64,000 bases of DNA from Stanieria sp. NIES-3757 (GTDB lineage Bacteria; Cyanobacteriota; Cyanobacteriia; Cyanobacteriales; Xenococcaceae). Below, in pieces: positions 19,556 to 29,155 of this stretch. Location of the stretch: the NCBI GenBank assembly GCA_002355455.1, contig AP017375.1, forward strand, positions 2,108,001-2,172,000, given 5' to 3'. Every line of letters starts with the position of its first letter. Positions within the stretch are counted from its first letter, which is position 1. The position numbers and the translations under genes are program-made. Under the pieces are notes generated by a model. That model saw only the letters and a list, made by a program, of their open reading frames with translations, did no database searches and had not been told where the DNA came from.

Positions 19556-19669
19556 TTAAACTGATTGTTTACGATTAGGTAAAATCCACCAAAGAATTGG
19601 GGAGAGAATTAAACAAGCTAGAGAAATTACCAAGATGATTGACAATGCTTGACTAAGTTCGACTGTCAT
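19556..19669 (-). CDS. 37-residue single-span membrane peptide
   Basis: Start ATG at 19669, stop complement of 19556-19558. It is preceded by a strong ribosome site (AGGAGGA, about 7 bases from the ATG). The peptide has a short polar N-terminus (MTVELSQ), one hydrophobic span (ALSIILVISLACLILSPI), then LWWILPNRKQSV. Size and layout match the low-molecular-weight subunits of photosystems, cytochrome b6f or NDH-1, but it does not match any I can recall. It lies alone in the spacer between chaC and the FGGY kinase. Confidence 0.6.
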   Translation of the reverse strand: MTVELSQALSIILVISLACLILSPILWWILPNRKQSV

Positions 19670-19831
19670 AAATCTTTCCTCCTGCGATTAAACTTCCTAT
19701 TGAAGAGATTTTTACTCTATCTCTATCGTAGCTGGATTGAGCTACAATGTATTTTTTGTTACAGAAAAAATTAATATCTTCATAGTCAACAACATCGATA
19801 TTTTGAGAATAGTTGTTTAGACAAAAGATTA

Positions 19832-21073
19832 ATGAACTATTATTTAGGAATTGATTTTGGTACTTCTGGTGCTAGAGGAATTGTTATTGATCGAGAAAAA
19901 ATTATTCTGCTAACAGTACAGTATTCTTTTGAGTCAAAAAAAAATTTAGCCTTGAGTTGGCAAACAGCCTTATATTCATTAATTGAACAAATTCCTCTTC
20001 CCATCCGTCAATCAATTAAAGCGATCGCAATTAATGGAACTTCCGCTACAGTATTATTATGCGATGCTCATGGTTATCCTGTCGACGAACCAATTTTATA
20101 CAATGATGGACGAGGAGTTACAGTTTTAGAAACAATCAAAAAGCTTACTAACGACAATCAAATTGCGGTAAGTGCTACTTCAAGTCTGGCAAAATTAATC
20201 TGGTGGTCTAAACAAACTGTCTTTACTGAAGCTAAATATTTTTTACATCAAGCTGATTGGTTAGCTTTTTTAATACACGGAAGATTAGGAATTAGCGATT
20301 ATCATAACGCTTTAAAATTAGGTTACGATGTCGAACGACTGTGCTATCCCGATTGGCTACAAAATTTGCCTTTTAGTAATTTATTACCCCAAATATTAGC
20401 TCCTGGAACAATAATTGACTCCGTTACTCCAAATATTTGCGATCGCTTTAGTTTATCTCCTGATTGTTTAGTTTGTACAGGTACAACCGATAGTATTGCT
20501 GCTTTTCTAGCTAGTGGTGCCAGTCAACCAGGAGAAGCCGTAACTTCTCTTGGTTCTACTTTAGTTTTAAAATTACTTAGTACAACTAAAATCGATGATG
20601 CTTCATCAGGAATTTATAGCCATCGACTAGGAAACTTATGGTTAACTGGCGGTGCTTCCAATACAGGAGGTGCTGTGTTAAGACACTTCTTTAGCGATGA
20701 AGAACTAATTAATCTTTCTGAACAAATCGATCCCCAACAACCAAGCCTTTTAGAATATTATCCTTTATTGAGCAAAGGCGATCGCTTTCCGATTAACGAT
20801 CCAAATCTAGAACCCAAACTAGAACCTCGTCCTAGCAATCCAGTAGATTTTTTACATGGATTATTAGAAAGTATGGCAAGAATAGAAGCTCTTGGCTATC
20901 AAAAATTACAACAATTAGGTGCAGACAAATTAACTCAAGTATATACGGCAGGAGGAGGCGCAAAAAATTCAACTTGGAGTACAATTCGTCAACGCTACTT
21001 ACAAGTACCAGTAACTTCAGCCATCAATACAGAAGCTGCTTATGGTACGGCATTACTCACACTTAATCATTAA
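19832..21073 (+). CDS. FGGY-family carbohydrate kinase (D-ribulose/xylulose kinase-like)
   Basis: 413 residues with an intact ATPase fold: phosphate-1 motif YLGIDFGTSGARGIVI, catalytic region VDEPILYNDGRG, GTTDSIAAFLASGA and the adenosine motif TAGGGAKNSTW. It is shorter than classical xylulokinases (~480-500) and resembles the compact cyanobacterial/plant sugar kinases shown to prefer D-ribulose. The likely reaction is ATP-dependent phosphorylation of a free ketopentose for return to the Calvin cycle. It has no obvious operon partner. Confidence 0.87.
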   Translation: MNYYLGIDFGTSGARGIVIDREKIILLTVQYSFESKKNLALSWQTALYSLIEQIPLPIRQSIKAIAINGTSATVLLCDAHGYPVDEPILYNDGRGVTVLETIKKLTNDNQIAVSATSSLAKLIWWSKQTVFTEAKYFLHQADWLAFLIHGRLGISDYHNALKLGYDVERLCYPDWLQNLPFSNLLPQILAPGTIIDSVTPNICDRFSLSPDCLVCTGTTDSIAAFLASGASQPGEAVTSLGSTLVLKLLSTTKIDDASSGIYSHRLGNLWLTGGASNTGGAVLRHFFSDEELINLSEQIDPQQPSLLEYYPLLSKGDRFPINDPNLEPKLEPRPSNPVDFLHGLLESMARIEALGYQKLQQLGADKLTQVYTAGGGAKNSTWSTIRQRYLQVPVTSAINTEAAYGTALLTLNH

Positions 21074-21116
21074 GCTAGATTATCAGAAAAGCGATCGCTT
21101 TATGCCAATATTCCAC

Positions 21117-21255
21117 TCAATATTGCTGTTCAAAGTCAATTAATATTTGCTTAATTTCTTCTGCGGAAATATTTTCACGTTCTGATTTTGAATAAATAGT
21201 TAATAATATTTATGACAAAGTAATTATTGTTCCTATCCCGATCAATATAAGCACA
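21117..21255 (-). pseudogene. Remnant of a RelE/HigB-type toxin gene
   Basis: On the minus strand, 21117-21209 reads LLTIYSKSERENISAEEI and continues to a stop at 21117-21119, like the C-terminus of RelE/HigB-family mRNA interferases. Immediately upstream a TAA interrupts this frame. The adjacent frame (to about 21255) reads YIDRDRNNNYFVI, like the preceding strand of the same fold. The gene is therefore frame-shifted and lacks its 5' part. No antitoxin was found. It marks former accessory DNA between the kinase and HEAT genes. Confidence 0.5.
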
Positions 21256-21301
21256 TAATTTTTTTTACTGAATAAATAAAATATAAATTCAATTTCTTGA
21301 C

Positions 21302-22189
21302 TTAATTCCAATCATCTGATTCTAATTTCTTCTCTAGTTGATTAATAGCTAACTTAATTATTTGTTGAATAGCTGCTTCTGATTCCTGATCTAAAGCAGT
21401 TTGTAATAGTTCTAAAACAGAAGGATCTCCTATTTTCATCAAAGCTAAAGCTGCTGCTTTGCGACTTTCCCCTTCCTGGTGCTGCAATAATTCAAGTAAA
21501 TCGGGAATTGCTGATTGCTCGGCTAAATTACCTAACGCTGATGCTGCTTCACTTCTGACATTACTAGCAGAATCTCGTAAAGAATTGATTAATAAATTTA
21601 AAGCCCGTTCTTCTCGTTGTTCTTCTGCTACTTTTGCGATCGCGCCTACTACCGCAGCACGTACTGCTGCTGAATCAGAATTAAATGCTTGATACAATTG
21701 TTCTCTGGCTTTAGTACCAATAAAAGCTAATGCCCAAGCTGCATGACCTTTAATCGTTTCAGTACTTTCTGGTGACGCTAAAATATCAATCAATGGTGGT
21801 ATTGATGCTTCCCCTGTTTGAGCTAATGCACCAACTGCCGAACCTCTGACCACCACATCATCATCTTTTAAAACCGCATCAATTAGGGTAGGAATAGCCG
21901 TAGGATCTGCAATTAAATTTAAGGTTTTAGCTGCTGCTCGACGTACTACAGGATTGGGATGATGAGCTAATGCCTCTTGTAAGAAAGGAGTAGCTGGTTT
22001 ACCAACTACACCCAAAGCTTCCGCAAAACCAAGTCTAACCAAACCTCGTGGATCTCCCATACATTCAACCATTTGTTTAATGAGTTGATGATCGTTAATA
22101 TCAAAAGTCTTGAGGTCTAATTGTTGATTGACTTTTTTCAGCAGAGCATCAGTTTCTATTTCAGATAATTGAGTTACGGGATTACTCAT
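21302..22189 (-). CDS. HEAT-repeat protein (PBS-lyase-like, NblB-related)
   Basis: A 295-residue all-helical solenoid of about seven HEAT/PBS-lyase repeats, for example DPRGLVRLGFAEALGVVGKP, NPVVRRAAAKTLNLIADP, DVVVRGSAVGALAQTG and ASNVRSEAASALGNLAEQ. The DPRGLVRLGFAEALG start resembles NblB-like proteins, which help release bilins during phycobilisome breakdown; related CpcE/F and PecE/F proteins attach bilins. Without adjacent phycobilisome genes the function is inferred only from the family. It starts at ATG, complement of 22187-22189, and is followed by the M23 peptidase gene on the opposite side of a short spacer. Confidence 0.8.
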   Translation of the reverse strand: MSNPVTQLSEIETDALLKKVNQQLDLKTFDINDHQLIKQMVECMGDPRGLVRLGFAEALGVVGKPATPFLQEALAHHPNPVVRRAAAKTLNLIADPTAIPTLIDAVLKDDDVVVRGSAVGALAQTGEASIPPLIDILASPESTETIKGHAAWALAFIGTKAREQLYQAFNSDSAAVRAAVVGAIAKVAEEQREERALNLLINSLRDSASNVRSEAASALGNLAEQSAIPDLLELLQHQEGESRKAAALALMKIGDPSVLELLQTALDQESEAAIQQIIKLAINQLEKKLESDDWN

Positions 22190-22272
22190 CAGACCTACAC
22201 CAATCTAAACAAGCTAGATTGTAAAATGAAATGATTTCATTTCCTACTTTCTCTGTCGCAACTTCATGTTTC

Positions 22273-22893
22273 TTATGCCTGTTGCTTAAACATCTCTTTT
22301 AAAACTAAAGCAGGATCGATATAATTCCCGTTGTATTTTAAAGCCCAATGTAAATGAGGGCCTGTAGTACGTCCAGTCATACCCACACGCCCAATTCTTG
22401 AGCCTACAGGTACTTCCTGACCTTGCCAAATCTGTAATCCACCATTGCGGTCAATTAAATAACTTCCTTTCGCTCCCGTTTCCACATGACCTTCCAAATG
22501 ACAGTAAGCGTGTTGCCAAGGTCCTGATTGCACGATTACAGAAGTACCACAAGCGGTGTGGTCGGATACTTGAATTATTTTACCAGTCCACCAGTTTCTG
22601 ACATAACTACCGATAGGAGCAGCCATATCTAAACCATTGTGAAACTGTCGTTGACCATCAACAGGAGAAAGTCGATAACCGAAAGCAGAAGTATAAGATT
22701 GAAAGTTTTCTACTGGAAAAGAACCGTATCGCCAGGCAGTCTCAGCAACTTCAATAGGTTCTGAGGGTAGGTTTGGAGGGTTAGTTGCTTGGGTTGGCTG
22801 TTGATTTAGGTTACCTAATCCCAAACAAATTAATAAAGCAAATAAAGCCAGTAAGATCGAGCGATACCACTTAAACTTTAAGAAATCGGTCAT
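22273..22893 (-). CDS. M23-family metallopeptidase (LytM/NlpD-like)
   Basis: 206 residues from ATG 22893; the TTG at 22905 is less likely. An N-terminal membrane anchor or signal (WYRSILLALFALLICLGLG) is followed by a Pro/Thr-rich linker and a LytM domain. Zinc ligands are visible in FHNGLDMAAPIGSY and TGPHLHWAL, with the catalytic His in AYCHLEGHVE. It should cleave peptidoglycan cross-bridges in the periplasm or, if divergent, act as an amidase activator. All expected catalytic residues appear present. Confidence 0.9.
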   Translation of the reverse strand: MTDFLKFKWYRSILLALFALLICLGLGNLNQQPTQATNPPNLPSEPIEVAETAWRYGSFPVENFQSYTSAFGYRLSPVDGQRQFHNGLDMAAPIGSYVRNWWTGKIIQVSDHTACGTSVIVQSGPWQHAYCHLEGHVETGAKGSYLIDRNGGLQIWQGQEVPVGSRIGRVGMTGRTTGPHLHWALKYNGNYIDPALVLKEMFKQQA

Positions 22894-22905
22894 TAGTGTT
22901 GCCAA

Positions 22906-23216
22906 GTAGAGTTAGTTGAAAGTTTTCTCAATAACAATCAACTGGTAATAGTCATACTAAATTCATTCAGAGTAATGTAAAGATTTAGGGAATACAACTG
23001 CCCTTCTAGTAATTTGTTCGTAAAAATTAGCAGATACTTAAATTAATATAAACATTAGTCAATAATCTCTCCTAATATACAATCTAATTATCCGATCGGC
23101 AAGGAAAGAAATAGGTAATAACACCAAGAGAAATTATGTCTATGGTGAAGAGTTTTGTTAAAATTCTTGAATAATTACTTAATTACCCAATAATTTGGTA
23201 GCAATACCAGCAAATT
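22906..23216. other. Divergent promoter spacer, no gene seen
   Basis: 311 bp of AT-rich DNA between the M23 peptidase and a small membrane protein gene transcribed away from it. No ORF, repeat or structured RNA was seen; it presumably holds the two promoters. Confidence 0.5.
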
Positions 23217-23597
23217 ATGCTTAATGAAATCTTGCCCTTTGATTTTCAGATCGATACAGCAGCGATCGCTGCTGCTTGTCTGTGGTCATTGGCTCTTTAT
23301 CTCAGTTTTGCTTCTATCAAAGATTGGATTACTGACCAATTAACACGATGGTTTAATTTTGCCGAACGTTTTTTGTATACTTCTGTAGAAGAATTTGAAG
23401 CTACTCGTACTGCTAGAGAATCCCAAAATGCTTTCTACGCTTCGGTATTTAGTATTTTTCCTTTTCTGGTGGCAGGATTTTTCTGTAATTGGGGATTAGA
23501 ATTTAGTCTAGGATTAAGTTGGTCGTTTAGCTTGGGTATTATGGCTTGTATAGGTTGCGGTGTCTATATCTTAGGACATAGAGATGGTCAAGCTTAA
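23217..23597 (+). CDS. Small membrane protein of unknown function
   Basis: 126 residues with three hydrophobic segments, at about 15-35, 78-98 and 103-120. The acidic/amphipathic middle part FLYTSVEEFEATRTARESQN probably lies on one membrane face. No catalytic motif is visible. It is followed by hisB after 33 bp, so the two may be co-transcribed, although no functional link is evident. It resembles conserved cyanobacterial hypothetical proteins. Confidence 0.7.
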   Translation: MLNEILPFDFQIDTAAIAAACLWSLALYLSFASIKDWITDQLTRWFNFAERFLYTSVEEFEATRTARESQNAFYASVFSIFPFLVAGFFCNWGLEFSLGLSWSFSLGIMACIGCGVYILGHRDGQA

Positions 23598-23630
23598 GTA
23601 TTTAAATTAATTAATGAGGTTTTTGAAACA

Positions 23631-24272
23631 ATGCAAGTTAGTCAGCGTCCTGTTATCGATGAGCAATCAGAAGTTTTATTTCCTTCCCGTACCGCTTCAG
23701 TGAAACGGACAACTAAAGAAACTGATGTCGCAGTGAAGTTAAATTTAGATGGTCAAGGAAAATGTCAGGTTGATACAGGAGTACCTTTTCTGGATCATAT
23801 GTTGCATCAAATTGCTTCTCACGGTCTAATCGATTTAGAAATCAAAGCTACAGGCGACATTGAAATTGATGACCACCATACTAATGAAGATGTAGGTATT
23901 ACTTTAGGTCAAGCTTTGACTCAAGCTTTAAGCGATCGCAAGGGAATCGTTCGTTTTGGTCATTTTATCGCTCCTTTGGATGAAGCTTTGATTCAGGTGG
24001 CGTTAGATTTTTCTGGTCGACCTCATCTCAGTTATGGTTTAACTATCCCCACCGAAAGAGTAGGTACTTATGATACTCAACTAGTGAGAGAATTCTTTGT
24101 TGCTATAGTTAATCATGGACAAATGACTCTTCATCTTCGTCAACTAGACGGAATCAATTCTCATCACATTATTGAGGCTGCTTTTAAAGCTTTTGCTCGT
24201 TCTTTGAGGATGGCCGTAGAAATAGACCCTAGGCGTGCAGGTGCTATTCCTAGCTCGAAAGGAGTTTTATAA
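23631..24272 (+). CDS. hisB: Imidazoleglycerol-phosphate dehydratase
   Basis: Histidine synthesis step converting IGP to imidazole-acetol phosphate. The 213-residue protein carries both metal-binding motifs, [15 protein letters not shown] and [15 protein letters not shown] in the first half and [15 protein letters not shown] in the second, plus [13 protein letters not shown] at the C-terminus. It is a stand-alone dehydratase without the HisB phosphatase fusion of enterobacteria. The 20-residue N-terminal extension before [10 protein letters not shown] is typical of cyanobacteria. Confidence 0.96.
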   Translation: MQVSQRPVIDEQSEVLFPSRTASVKRTTKETDVAVKLNLDGQGKCQVDTGVPFLDHMLHQIASHGLIDLEIKATGDIEIDDHHTNEDVGITLGQALTQALSDRKGIVRFGHFIAPLDEALIQVALDFSGRPHLSYGLTIPTERVGTYDTQLVREFFVAIVNHGQMTLHLRQLDGINSHHIIEAAFKAFARSLRMAVEIDPRRAGAIPSSKGVL

Positions 24273-24340
24273 AACCGCAGAAAAAGTAGAAAAAAAGCGT
24301 TACGATCTTTTTAAAGAAAAATAAACTTTTGTAAAGAACT

Positions 24341-24946
24341 TTGACTGCAAATCTTAAACCCCAAAATCTCTTACCTAGAGCTACTAAATGGCATTCTCTC
24401 CAACCTATTTGGCAGGGAGGAGAAGAAATGGTCAAACAAGGACTGCCTCACAGTCAACTAGCCCCTACTTGGCAGATTTTATTATTGGGAGATGGTTCTC
24501 CAACTCGTCACCTAAAACTACTAACTGGAGAACCAACTGAAGTTGATGTGATTGATATGTCCTTAATTGAGACTGATGACGATGGCGCACCTGAAGGCAT
24601 TATTGCAATATCAGAACCTCGACTACGAAGACAGGTTTGGTTACGTACTGCCTCTGGTCAAAGATTAGCTTATGCAGCTTCTTGGTGGGATGCAAATCAT
24701 GTTGATGAGTATTTACAAAATCGCTCTCTACCAATTTGGGAAAGTCTTTCTCGTTTACATACTGAGTTGTATCGGGATGTCCAAGGAATATATTACGGTC
24801 ACTGTCGAGCGTTAGAACTGGCTTTTGGAGAAAAAGGACCTTTTTGGGGTCGTCATTACTTATTTTGGCATGATCGTAAACCTTTAACTTTAATTTATGA
24901 AGTATTTTCTCCTTATTTAGCTAAATATCTAGGAGAAACACATTAA
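24341..24946 (+). CDS. Chorismate lyase (DUF98 family)
   Basis: Converts chorismate to 4-hydroxybenzoate plus pyruvate, the first committed step of cyanobacterial plastoquinone synthesis. Typical features are the ILLLGDGSPTRHLKLLTGEP core, RRQVWLRTASGQRLAYAASW and the ending GRHYLFWHDRKPL. The TTG at 24341 gives 201 residues and keeps the conserved WHSLQPIWQGGEE N-terminus. ATG 24428 has a good ribosome site (GGGAGGAG) but would remove it. The longer form is preferred with moderate certainty. It follows hisB by 68 bp. Confidence 0.85.
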   Translation: MTANLKPQNLLPRATKWHSLQPIWQGGEEMVKQGLPHSQLAPTWQILLLGDGSPTRHLKLLTGEPTEVDVIDMSLIETDDDGAPEGIIAISEPRLRRQVWLRTASGQRLAYAASWWDANHVDEYLQNRSLPIWESLSRLHTELYRDVQGIYYGHCRALELAFGEKGPFWGRHYLFWHDRKPLTLIYEVFSPYLAKYLGETH

Positions 24947-24995
24947 CAAAATTTAGTTTGGCTCTTGACCACAGGACATTTGATTTGATTGATAA

Positions 24996-25295
24996 CTAGG
25001 ACAACAGACTTAATTGCTTAATTTGAGCTTCTTTGAGCATAAAAGTGTTGACTAATAAACAATCAATCATTTCACGAATGTATTTTTCAGTTCTGAGACG
25101 CAATTCTAAAGAATTATAGGGCAGTTTATTTTGGGTTAATTGTTGAACTTTAGTAATTGTATAAAGAAGCAACCGATAGTAAATTTGTGGTTGTTTGAAA
25201 TAAAAGTAATATCCAGAAAAATAAATACTTTCTAAAGTATTATCTAATTCTTCTCTGGCGACTTTAATAATCAAAGCTAAATTGGGTTGATTCAT
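24996..25295 (-). CDS. Hypothetical protein, 99 residues
   Basis: A helix-rich protein with several Tyr-rich stretches (YFSGYYFYF, QIYYRLLLY). No signal peptide or known motif is seen. It lies 14 bp after the 163-residue hypothetical gene on the same strand, so the two should form one transcript. The function is not recognised. Confidence 0.65.
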   Translation of the reverse strand: MNQPNLALIIKVAREELDNTLESIYFSGYYFYFKQPQIYYRLLLYTITKVQQLTQNKLPYNSLELRLRTEKYIREMIDCLLVNTFMLKEAQIKQLSLLS

Positions 25296-25309
25296 TTATC
25301 CCTCGATGC

Positions 25310-25801
25310 TTAGATAAAATTTGGTGGTTGGAGCAGTAAAAATTCTTCTTTCATTAAATTAAATAATTTATTTTGGCTTTCTGTTAGTTCGGGATGAGCG
25401 TTTGAACATAACTGTTTAACTACGTAAGGACAACCCAATAATTGAGTACCATTGTAAAATTGAAAATCTTGACCAATGATAAATCCTTGCTTTTCAAGAA
25501 TAATTTTGGTCATTTGTTGTGCTATTTCAACTAAATCAATTTCGGGTAATAAATAATCACGATTTTGTAAAATCCATCGACAACTTTGTTCATCTGTTAG
25601 TGATATTTGTTCGATAGCAGATTTAAAAATACTTTCAATATCAAGCGGGCTAGCTAAATAAACTAAAAAATTTTTTAAGTGTACGATTAACGCTTGGTTT
25701 TGAGATTTTAAAATATGAACAGACAAATCAATATATAATTGATAGTCATCTTTGTAGCTAGGATTCAATTTAAAAAAAGGATAATCACTAATAACAGCCA
25801 T
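25310..25801 (-). CDS. Hypothetical protein, 163 residues
   Basis: A soluble, mostly helical protein. It contains DEQSCRWILQNRDYLLPEID and a central IGQDFQFYNGTQLLG segment and has no transmembrane span. It starts at ATG, complement of 25799-25801, and forms a two-gene unit with the 99-residue protein downstream. Neither shows a catalytic signature. The pair could encode interacting partners, which is inference from spacing only. Confidence 0.65.
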   Translation of the reverse strand: MAVISDYPFFKLNPSYKDDYQLYIDLSVHILKSQNQALIVHLKNFLVYLASPLDIESIFKSAIEQISLTDEQSCRWILQNRDYLLPEIDLVEIAQQMTKIILEKQGFIIGQDFQFYNGTQLLGCPYVVKQLCSNAHPELTESQNKLFNLMKEEFLLLQPPNFI

Positions 25802-25993
25802 GGCTGCTTTCTTAAATTACTGATACTTTATAAATTACAGAGAAATTGTGAGAATTTTGTGTTTTTTATCCCCTTTCACTGTAAAAGCTTAATATTTATC
25901 CCTGGCAGTAGATGAAGCAAAAAGAAATAAAGTAATCTACTTTACTTCAAGCTACTCGACTAAAATAAGTATGATTTTTAGTTTCAATAAATT

Positions 25994-26938
25994 TTATTGT
26001 GTTACTCCAAAATCACTATGAATATTTTTATATTCTTGATATGTAATTCCTAATAAACCTGCCAGAGTACCAAGACCACGATAAATGTATAGTAAAGAGT
26101 TAACGCGAGCATGTTGTCCTTGAATCAGAGCAGGAATAAATTTAAGTAATCCGATCGCAATTAAGGCAATTCCTTTAACTCCTCTGATCGACTGTACCAT
26201 AAAAGAAGGATACAATTCTTTTTCTACAATACTTTGGGTTCCCCAGGTGCGATAACCACGTTGTAGAATCCATTCAGAAGTAGTACGAGAAGAAGGAATC
26301 CAATCATAAACTATTGCTTCATCTGCCCAAACAATTTTAGCTCCTGTTTGATGAAGTCTCATAAACAAATGAGAATCTTCTCCGCCACTAATTGCAAAAC
26401 GGTCATCAAAAACTGGATTAAGTTGTTGTAAGATTTTGGCACGAACTAGGACATTGTTAGTAAAAGCTACGTGTCTTTGCTCTCCAGTTTGGAATCTAGG
26501 CCAATTAAAGAATTTTCCTTTAACTACCCATTCAGGTACGTCCTCTGCTTGGAAATAGGGTAACACTGGACCAGTTACTACATCAGCATCATATTGTTGT
26601 TGAGTTAACAATAGTTTTTCCAACCATAGAGGTTCAGGTACTTCGTCATCATCAATCATGACAATATAATCAGAGTTTTTTGAAGTTAAGGCGATCGATT
26701 TATTTCGAGCATAAGTGATTCCACGCTTAATTTCTATACCTGTTATTAAACGCCAGCGAAATTGAGGTTTAATTTCTTGAGCAATTTTTTCTGCTATTCC
26801 AGCGTTATCATTATCAATTACAATTACTTCAAGATAGAGATTTTCAAGCTTTTCAAAAGCTAATTGATTCAAACCTTCAAGTAACCGCTTTAAACCTTCA
26901 GGACGTTTGTAAGTAATTATACAAATAGCTACCAGCAT
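25994..26938 (-). CDS. Family 2 glycosyltransferase
   Basis: About 314 residues from ATG 26938, preferred over a TTG at 26989 because [16 protein letters not shown] is the normal GT2 start. The nucleotide-sugar site is [15 protein letters not shown] with a DxD-type motif, and [12 protein letters not shown] gives the acceptor-site acidic residues. The C-terminal ~90 residues include a hydrophobic stretch ([16 protein letters not shown]) that may attach it to the membrane. It probably elongates an exopolysaccharide or lipid-linked glycan; the sugar is unknown. It is divergent from another GT2 gene. Confidence 0.88.
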   Translation of the reverse strand: MLVAICIITYKRPEGLKRLLEGLNQLAFEKLENLYLEVIVIDNDNAGIAEKIAQEIKPQFRWRLITGIEIKRGITYARNKSIALTSKNSDYIVMIDDDEVPEPLWLEKLLLTQQQYDADVVTGPVLPYFQAEDVPEWVVKGKFFNWPRFQTGEQRHVAFTNNVLVRAKILQQLNPVFDDRFAISGGEDSHLFMRLHQTGAKIVWADEAIVYDWIPSSRTTSEWILQRGYRTWGTQSIVEKELYPSFMVQSIRGVKGIALIAIGLLKFIPALIQGQHARVNSLLYIYRGLGTLAGLLGITYQEYKNIHSDFGVTQ

Positions 26939-27027
26939 ATTTTTGTGAAAATTGTCGTAATTATTTATAAAGAAGAAATGAAGACACAACTCAAGGATTG
27001 TATTAATCTTAGGAGATTGATAAAGTA

Positions 27028-28245
27028 ATGTTGCAAACAGCGAATAAGTTAGTATTTATGATACAGGTATTAAATATAGCTTTATTTATTGGCATTATAT
27101 TTTTTTTAATAATTCCTTCTGTTGTTTTATTAATCGAGTGCATTGCTTCTTTATTTGCTCGAAAAGATCGCTTCAAAAAAACAAATTTAGCTCATCCCAG
27201 AACAGTAGTTTTGGTTCCTGCCCATAATGAAGCTGAACAGATCGAATCTGTTCTCCAAAAAGTTTTAGCCCAATTAAATACGCAAGATCGATTAGTTGTC
27301 ATTGCGGATAATTGTCACGATGAGACAGCAGCTTTAGCCAGAAGTACTGGAGCTAAAGTAATAGAGCGGTTCAATCAAGAACAACGTGGCAAAGGATATG
27401 CCTTAGACTACGGTCTTAAATTTATTGAAAACGATCCTCCTGAAGTTGTGGTCATCCTTGATGCTGATTGTCAAATTGAACCAGGCACAATTGCTAGTAT
27501 TACCCGTTTGGCTCACGATTCAGGAAGACCAGTACAAGCAACTTATTTAATGGATCAACCAGATCATCCTAGCCTGAAAGATAGAATTTCTATGTTTTCT
27601 CTGACAGTGAAAAATCTGGTTCGTCTCAAAGGTTTAAATCGTTTGGGATGGCATTCTTTGTTAACTGGGTCAGGAATGGCTTTCCCTTGGTCAGTAATTA
27701 GTAAAGTTTCTTTAGCTGGTAGTAAAACCACTGATGATATGCAGTTAACTGTCGATTTGGTAATCGCTGGAGATAGTCCAATTTTTTGTCAAGAAGCCTT
27801 AGTGACAGGAAGACTGATGAAAAATAAACACGCTCAAAGTCAAAGAATGCGCTGGGAACATGGTCATATCGAAATGATTTTAGTCGAAGTACCTCGATTG
27901 CTCAAAGAATTTATCAAACAAAGACGTATTGAGCTATTAGTTTTGGCTTTAGATATATTTGTACCACCTTTATCTTTATTGGTAATGATGGGGTTAATAG
28001 CTACAATGATTTGTTATCTAGCTGTGACAATCGGTGCTTCACTTTTACCTGCTGCGATCGCATCAATTGCTGGTTGTTTTATTGTAGTTGGGGTTTTACT
28101 CGCTTGGTGGCAATATGGTCGGAACAATTTGTCTTTATTAAGTTTGATCGCTATTCCTTTTTATGTGTTGAGTAAAATTCCTATTTATCTAAAGTTTGTG
28201 GTTCAACCTCAAAGTCGATGGTTACGGACTGAAAGAGATGGATAA
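27028..28245 (+). CDS. Membrane-bound family 2 glycosyltransferase (cellulose-synthase-like)
   Basis: 405 residues. One N-terminal span ([18 protein letters not shown]) is followed by a GT-A domain with [15 protein letters not shown], the DxD-like [13 protein letters not shown], the acceptor base in [12 protein letters not shown] and a QxxRW-type motif, QRMRWEHGH. Two or more C-terminal spans follow. The QxxRW motif suggests a processive or polyprenyl-linked synthase. The substrate cannot be read. It faces the other GT2 gene across about 90 bp, which suggests a small glycan locus. Confidence 0.87.
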   Translation: MLQTANKLVFMIQVLNIALFIGIIFFLIIPSVVLLIECIASLFARKDRFKKTNLAHPRTVVLVPAHNEAEQIESVLQKVLAQLNTQDRLVVIADNCHDETAALARSTGAKVIERFNQEQRGKGYALDYGLKFIENDPPEVVVILDADCQIEPGTIASITRLAHDSGRPVQATYLMDQPDHPSLKDRISMFSLTVKNLVRLKGLNRLGWHSLLTGSGMAFPWSVISKVSLAGSKTTDDMQLTVDLVIAGDSPIFCQEALVTGRLMKNKHAQSQRMRWEHGHIEMILVEVPRLLKEFIKQRRIELLVLALDIFVPPLSLLVMMGLIATMICYLAVTIGASLLPAAIASIAGCFIVVGVLLAWWQYGRNNLSLLSLIAIPFYVLSKIPIYLKFVVQPQSRWLRTERDG

Positions 28246-28264
28246 TGGAACTTTTGTCTAAGGC

Positions 28265-28345
28265 TTCAAGAGTCTGTTTTTAAATCAATTTGTGCTTGAC
28301 CGATTTAAGAAACACTCGGTCAGCTATTATCCCCAGACTCTCGAA
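28265..28345 (+). repeat. Nested inverted repeats downstream of the GT2 gene
   Basis: An outer stem pairs TTCAAGAGTCTG (28265-28276) with CAGACTCTCGAA (28334-28345), with one mismatch in twelve. Inside it, TTGACCGA (28296-28303) pairs with TCGGTCA (28316-28322). The element sits between the GT2 stop and the thioredoxin-like gene and may be a structured 3' end or a leader for the latter. No T-run follows. Confidence 0.5.
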
Positions 28346-28414
28346 ATTAAATATTTGAGCTTAATTTATTTACTTAAAATTAACTTTTTTAATCAATTTT
28401 ACTGAGAAAAAATT

Positions 28415-28729
28415 ATGAGTTTAGCTGTCATTAAATTTTCTTCTGAAGATTGCGGTATTTGTCATAAAATGTCGTTTTACGATCAAAAAGTAGCAACCGA
28501 ATTAAATCTAGATTTTATTGATGTGAAAATGCAAGATACTACTACTTATCGGAAGTATCGCAATATTTTATTGGCTCAATATCCTAAAAAAGAAGGTATG
28601 GGATGGCCTACTTATATTATTTGTGATTCGCCTGAAGGAGATTTCAAAATTTTGGGTGAAGTCAAAGGTGGTCATCCTAAAGGAGAATTTCGTAATCTTT
28701 TACAAGAAATAATTAAGCAAGTAAATTAA
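28415..28729 (+). CDS. Thioredoxin-like protein
   Basis: 104 residues with a thioredoxin-like layout: IKFSSEDCGICHKM gives a redox-active CGIC, followed by DFIDVKMQDTTT and GWPTYIICDSPEG, which supplies a cis-Pro-type turn. It lacks a signal peptide and should be cytoplasmic. CGIC differs from the canonical CGPC, which is common in cyanobacterial specialised thioredoxins. It starts at ATG 28415, and a hairpin terminator follows the stop. Confidence 0.8.
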   Translation: MSLAVIKFSSEDCGICHKMSFYDQKVATELNLDFIDVKMQDTTTYRKYRNILLAQYPKKEGMGWPTYIICDSPEGDFKILGEVKGGHPKGEFRNLLQEIIKQVN

Positions 28730-28768
28730 TTATTCTTTTGCTTAATTATTTTTAAATAAATAAAAGTC

Positions 28769-28822
28769 AAAAGCCTTGTCCTGAATAATGAGTATTGGGT
28801 TTGACTTAAGGGCAGGCTTTTT
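28769..28822 (+). terminator. Likely terminator of the thioredoxin-like gene
   Basis: AAAAGCCTTGTCC (28769-28781) pairs with GGGCAGGCTTTTT (28810-28822) with a small bulge, ending in a T-run. It lies about 40 bp after the stop. Confidence 0.65.
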
Positions 28823-29155
28823 GAAGAAATTAAAGGTCAAAAGTTATTAAAACGGATCTTTTTATTAAGTTCGTACACAACTGTAAACACTGAACTATTC
28901 GCTTTTGATGATGCACACACGCCTAAGTAAAGCTTAAATCGCAACGATCTCAGCTTTGTCTAGTTATTGTCGTGAAAACATTTAAAAACAATCGAGTTAT
29001 TTTAATTTTTAATAAACATCTAGCTAAAATTGCTGATAACTCAACAGTAAAAATACCTAAAATATTTCAGCAGTTTCAGAAATTTAAGCAATTATACTGA
29101 AGAAATTTAATTTTATCCTTTGCAACATAAGTGTGAAGAGAAACGATATTGAACA

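Noticed and set aside
21459-21692. 77-codon plus-strand ORF
   Set aside because: Ala-rich shadow of the HEAT repeats.
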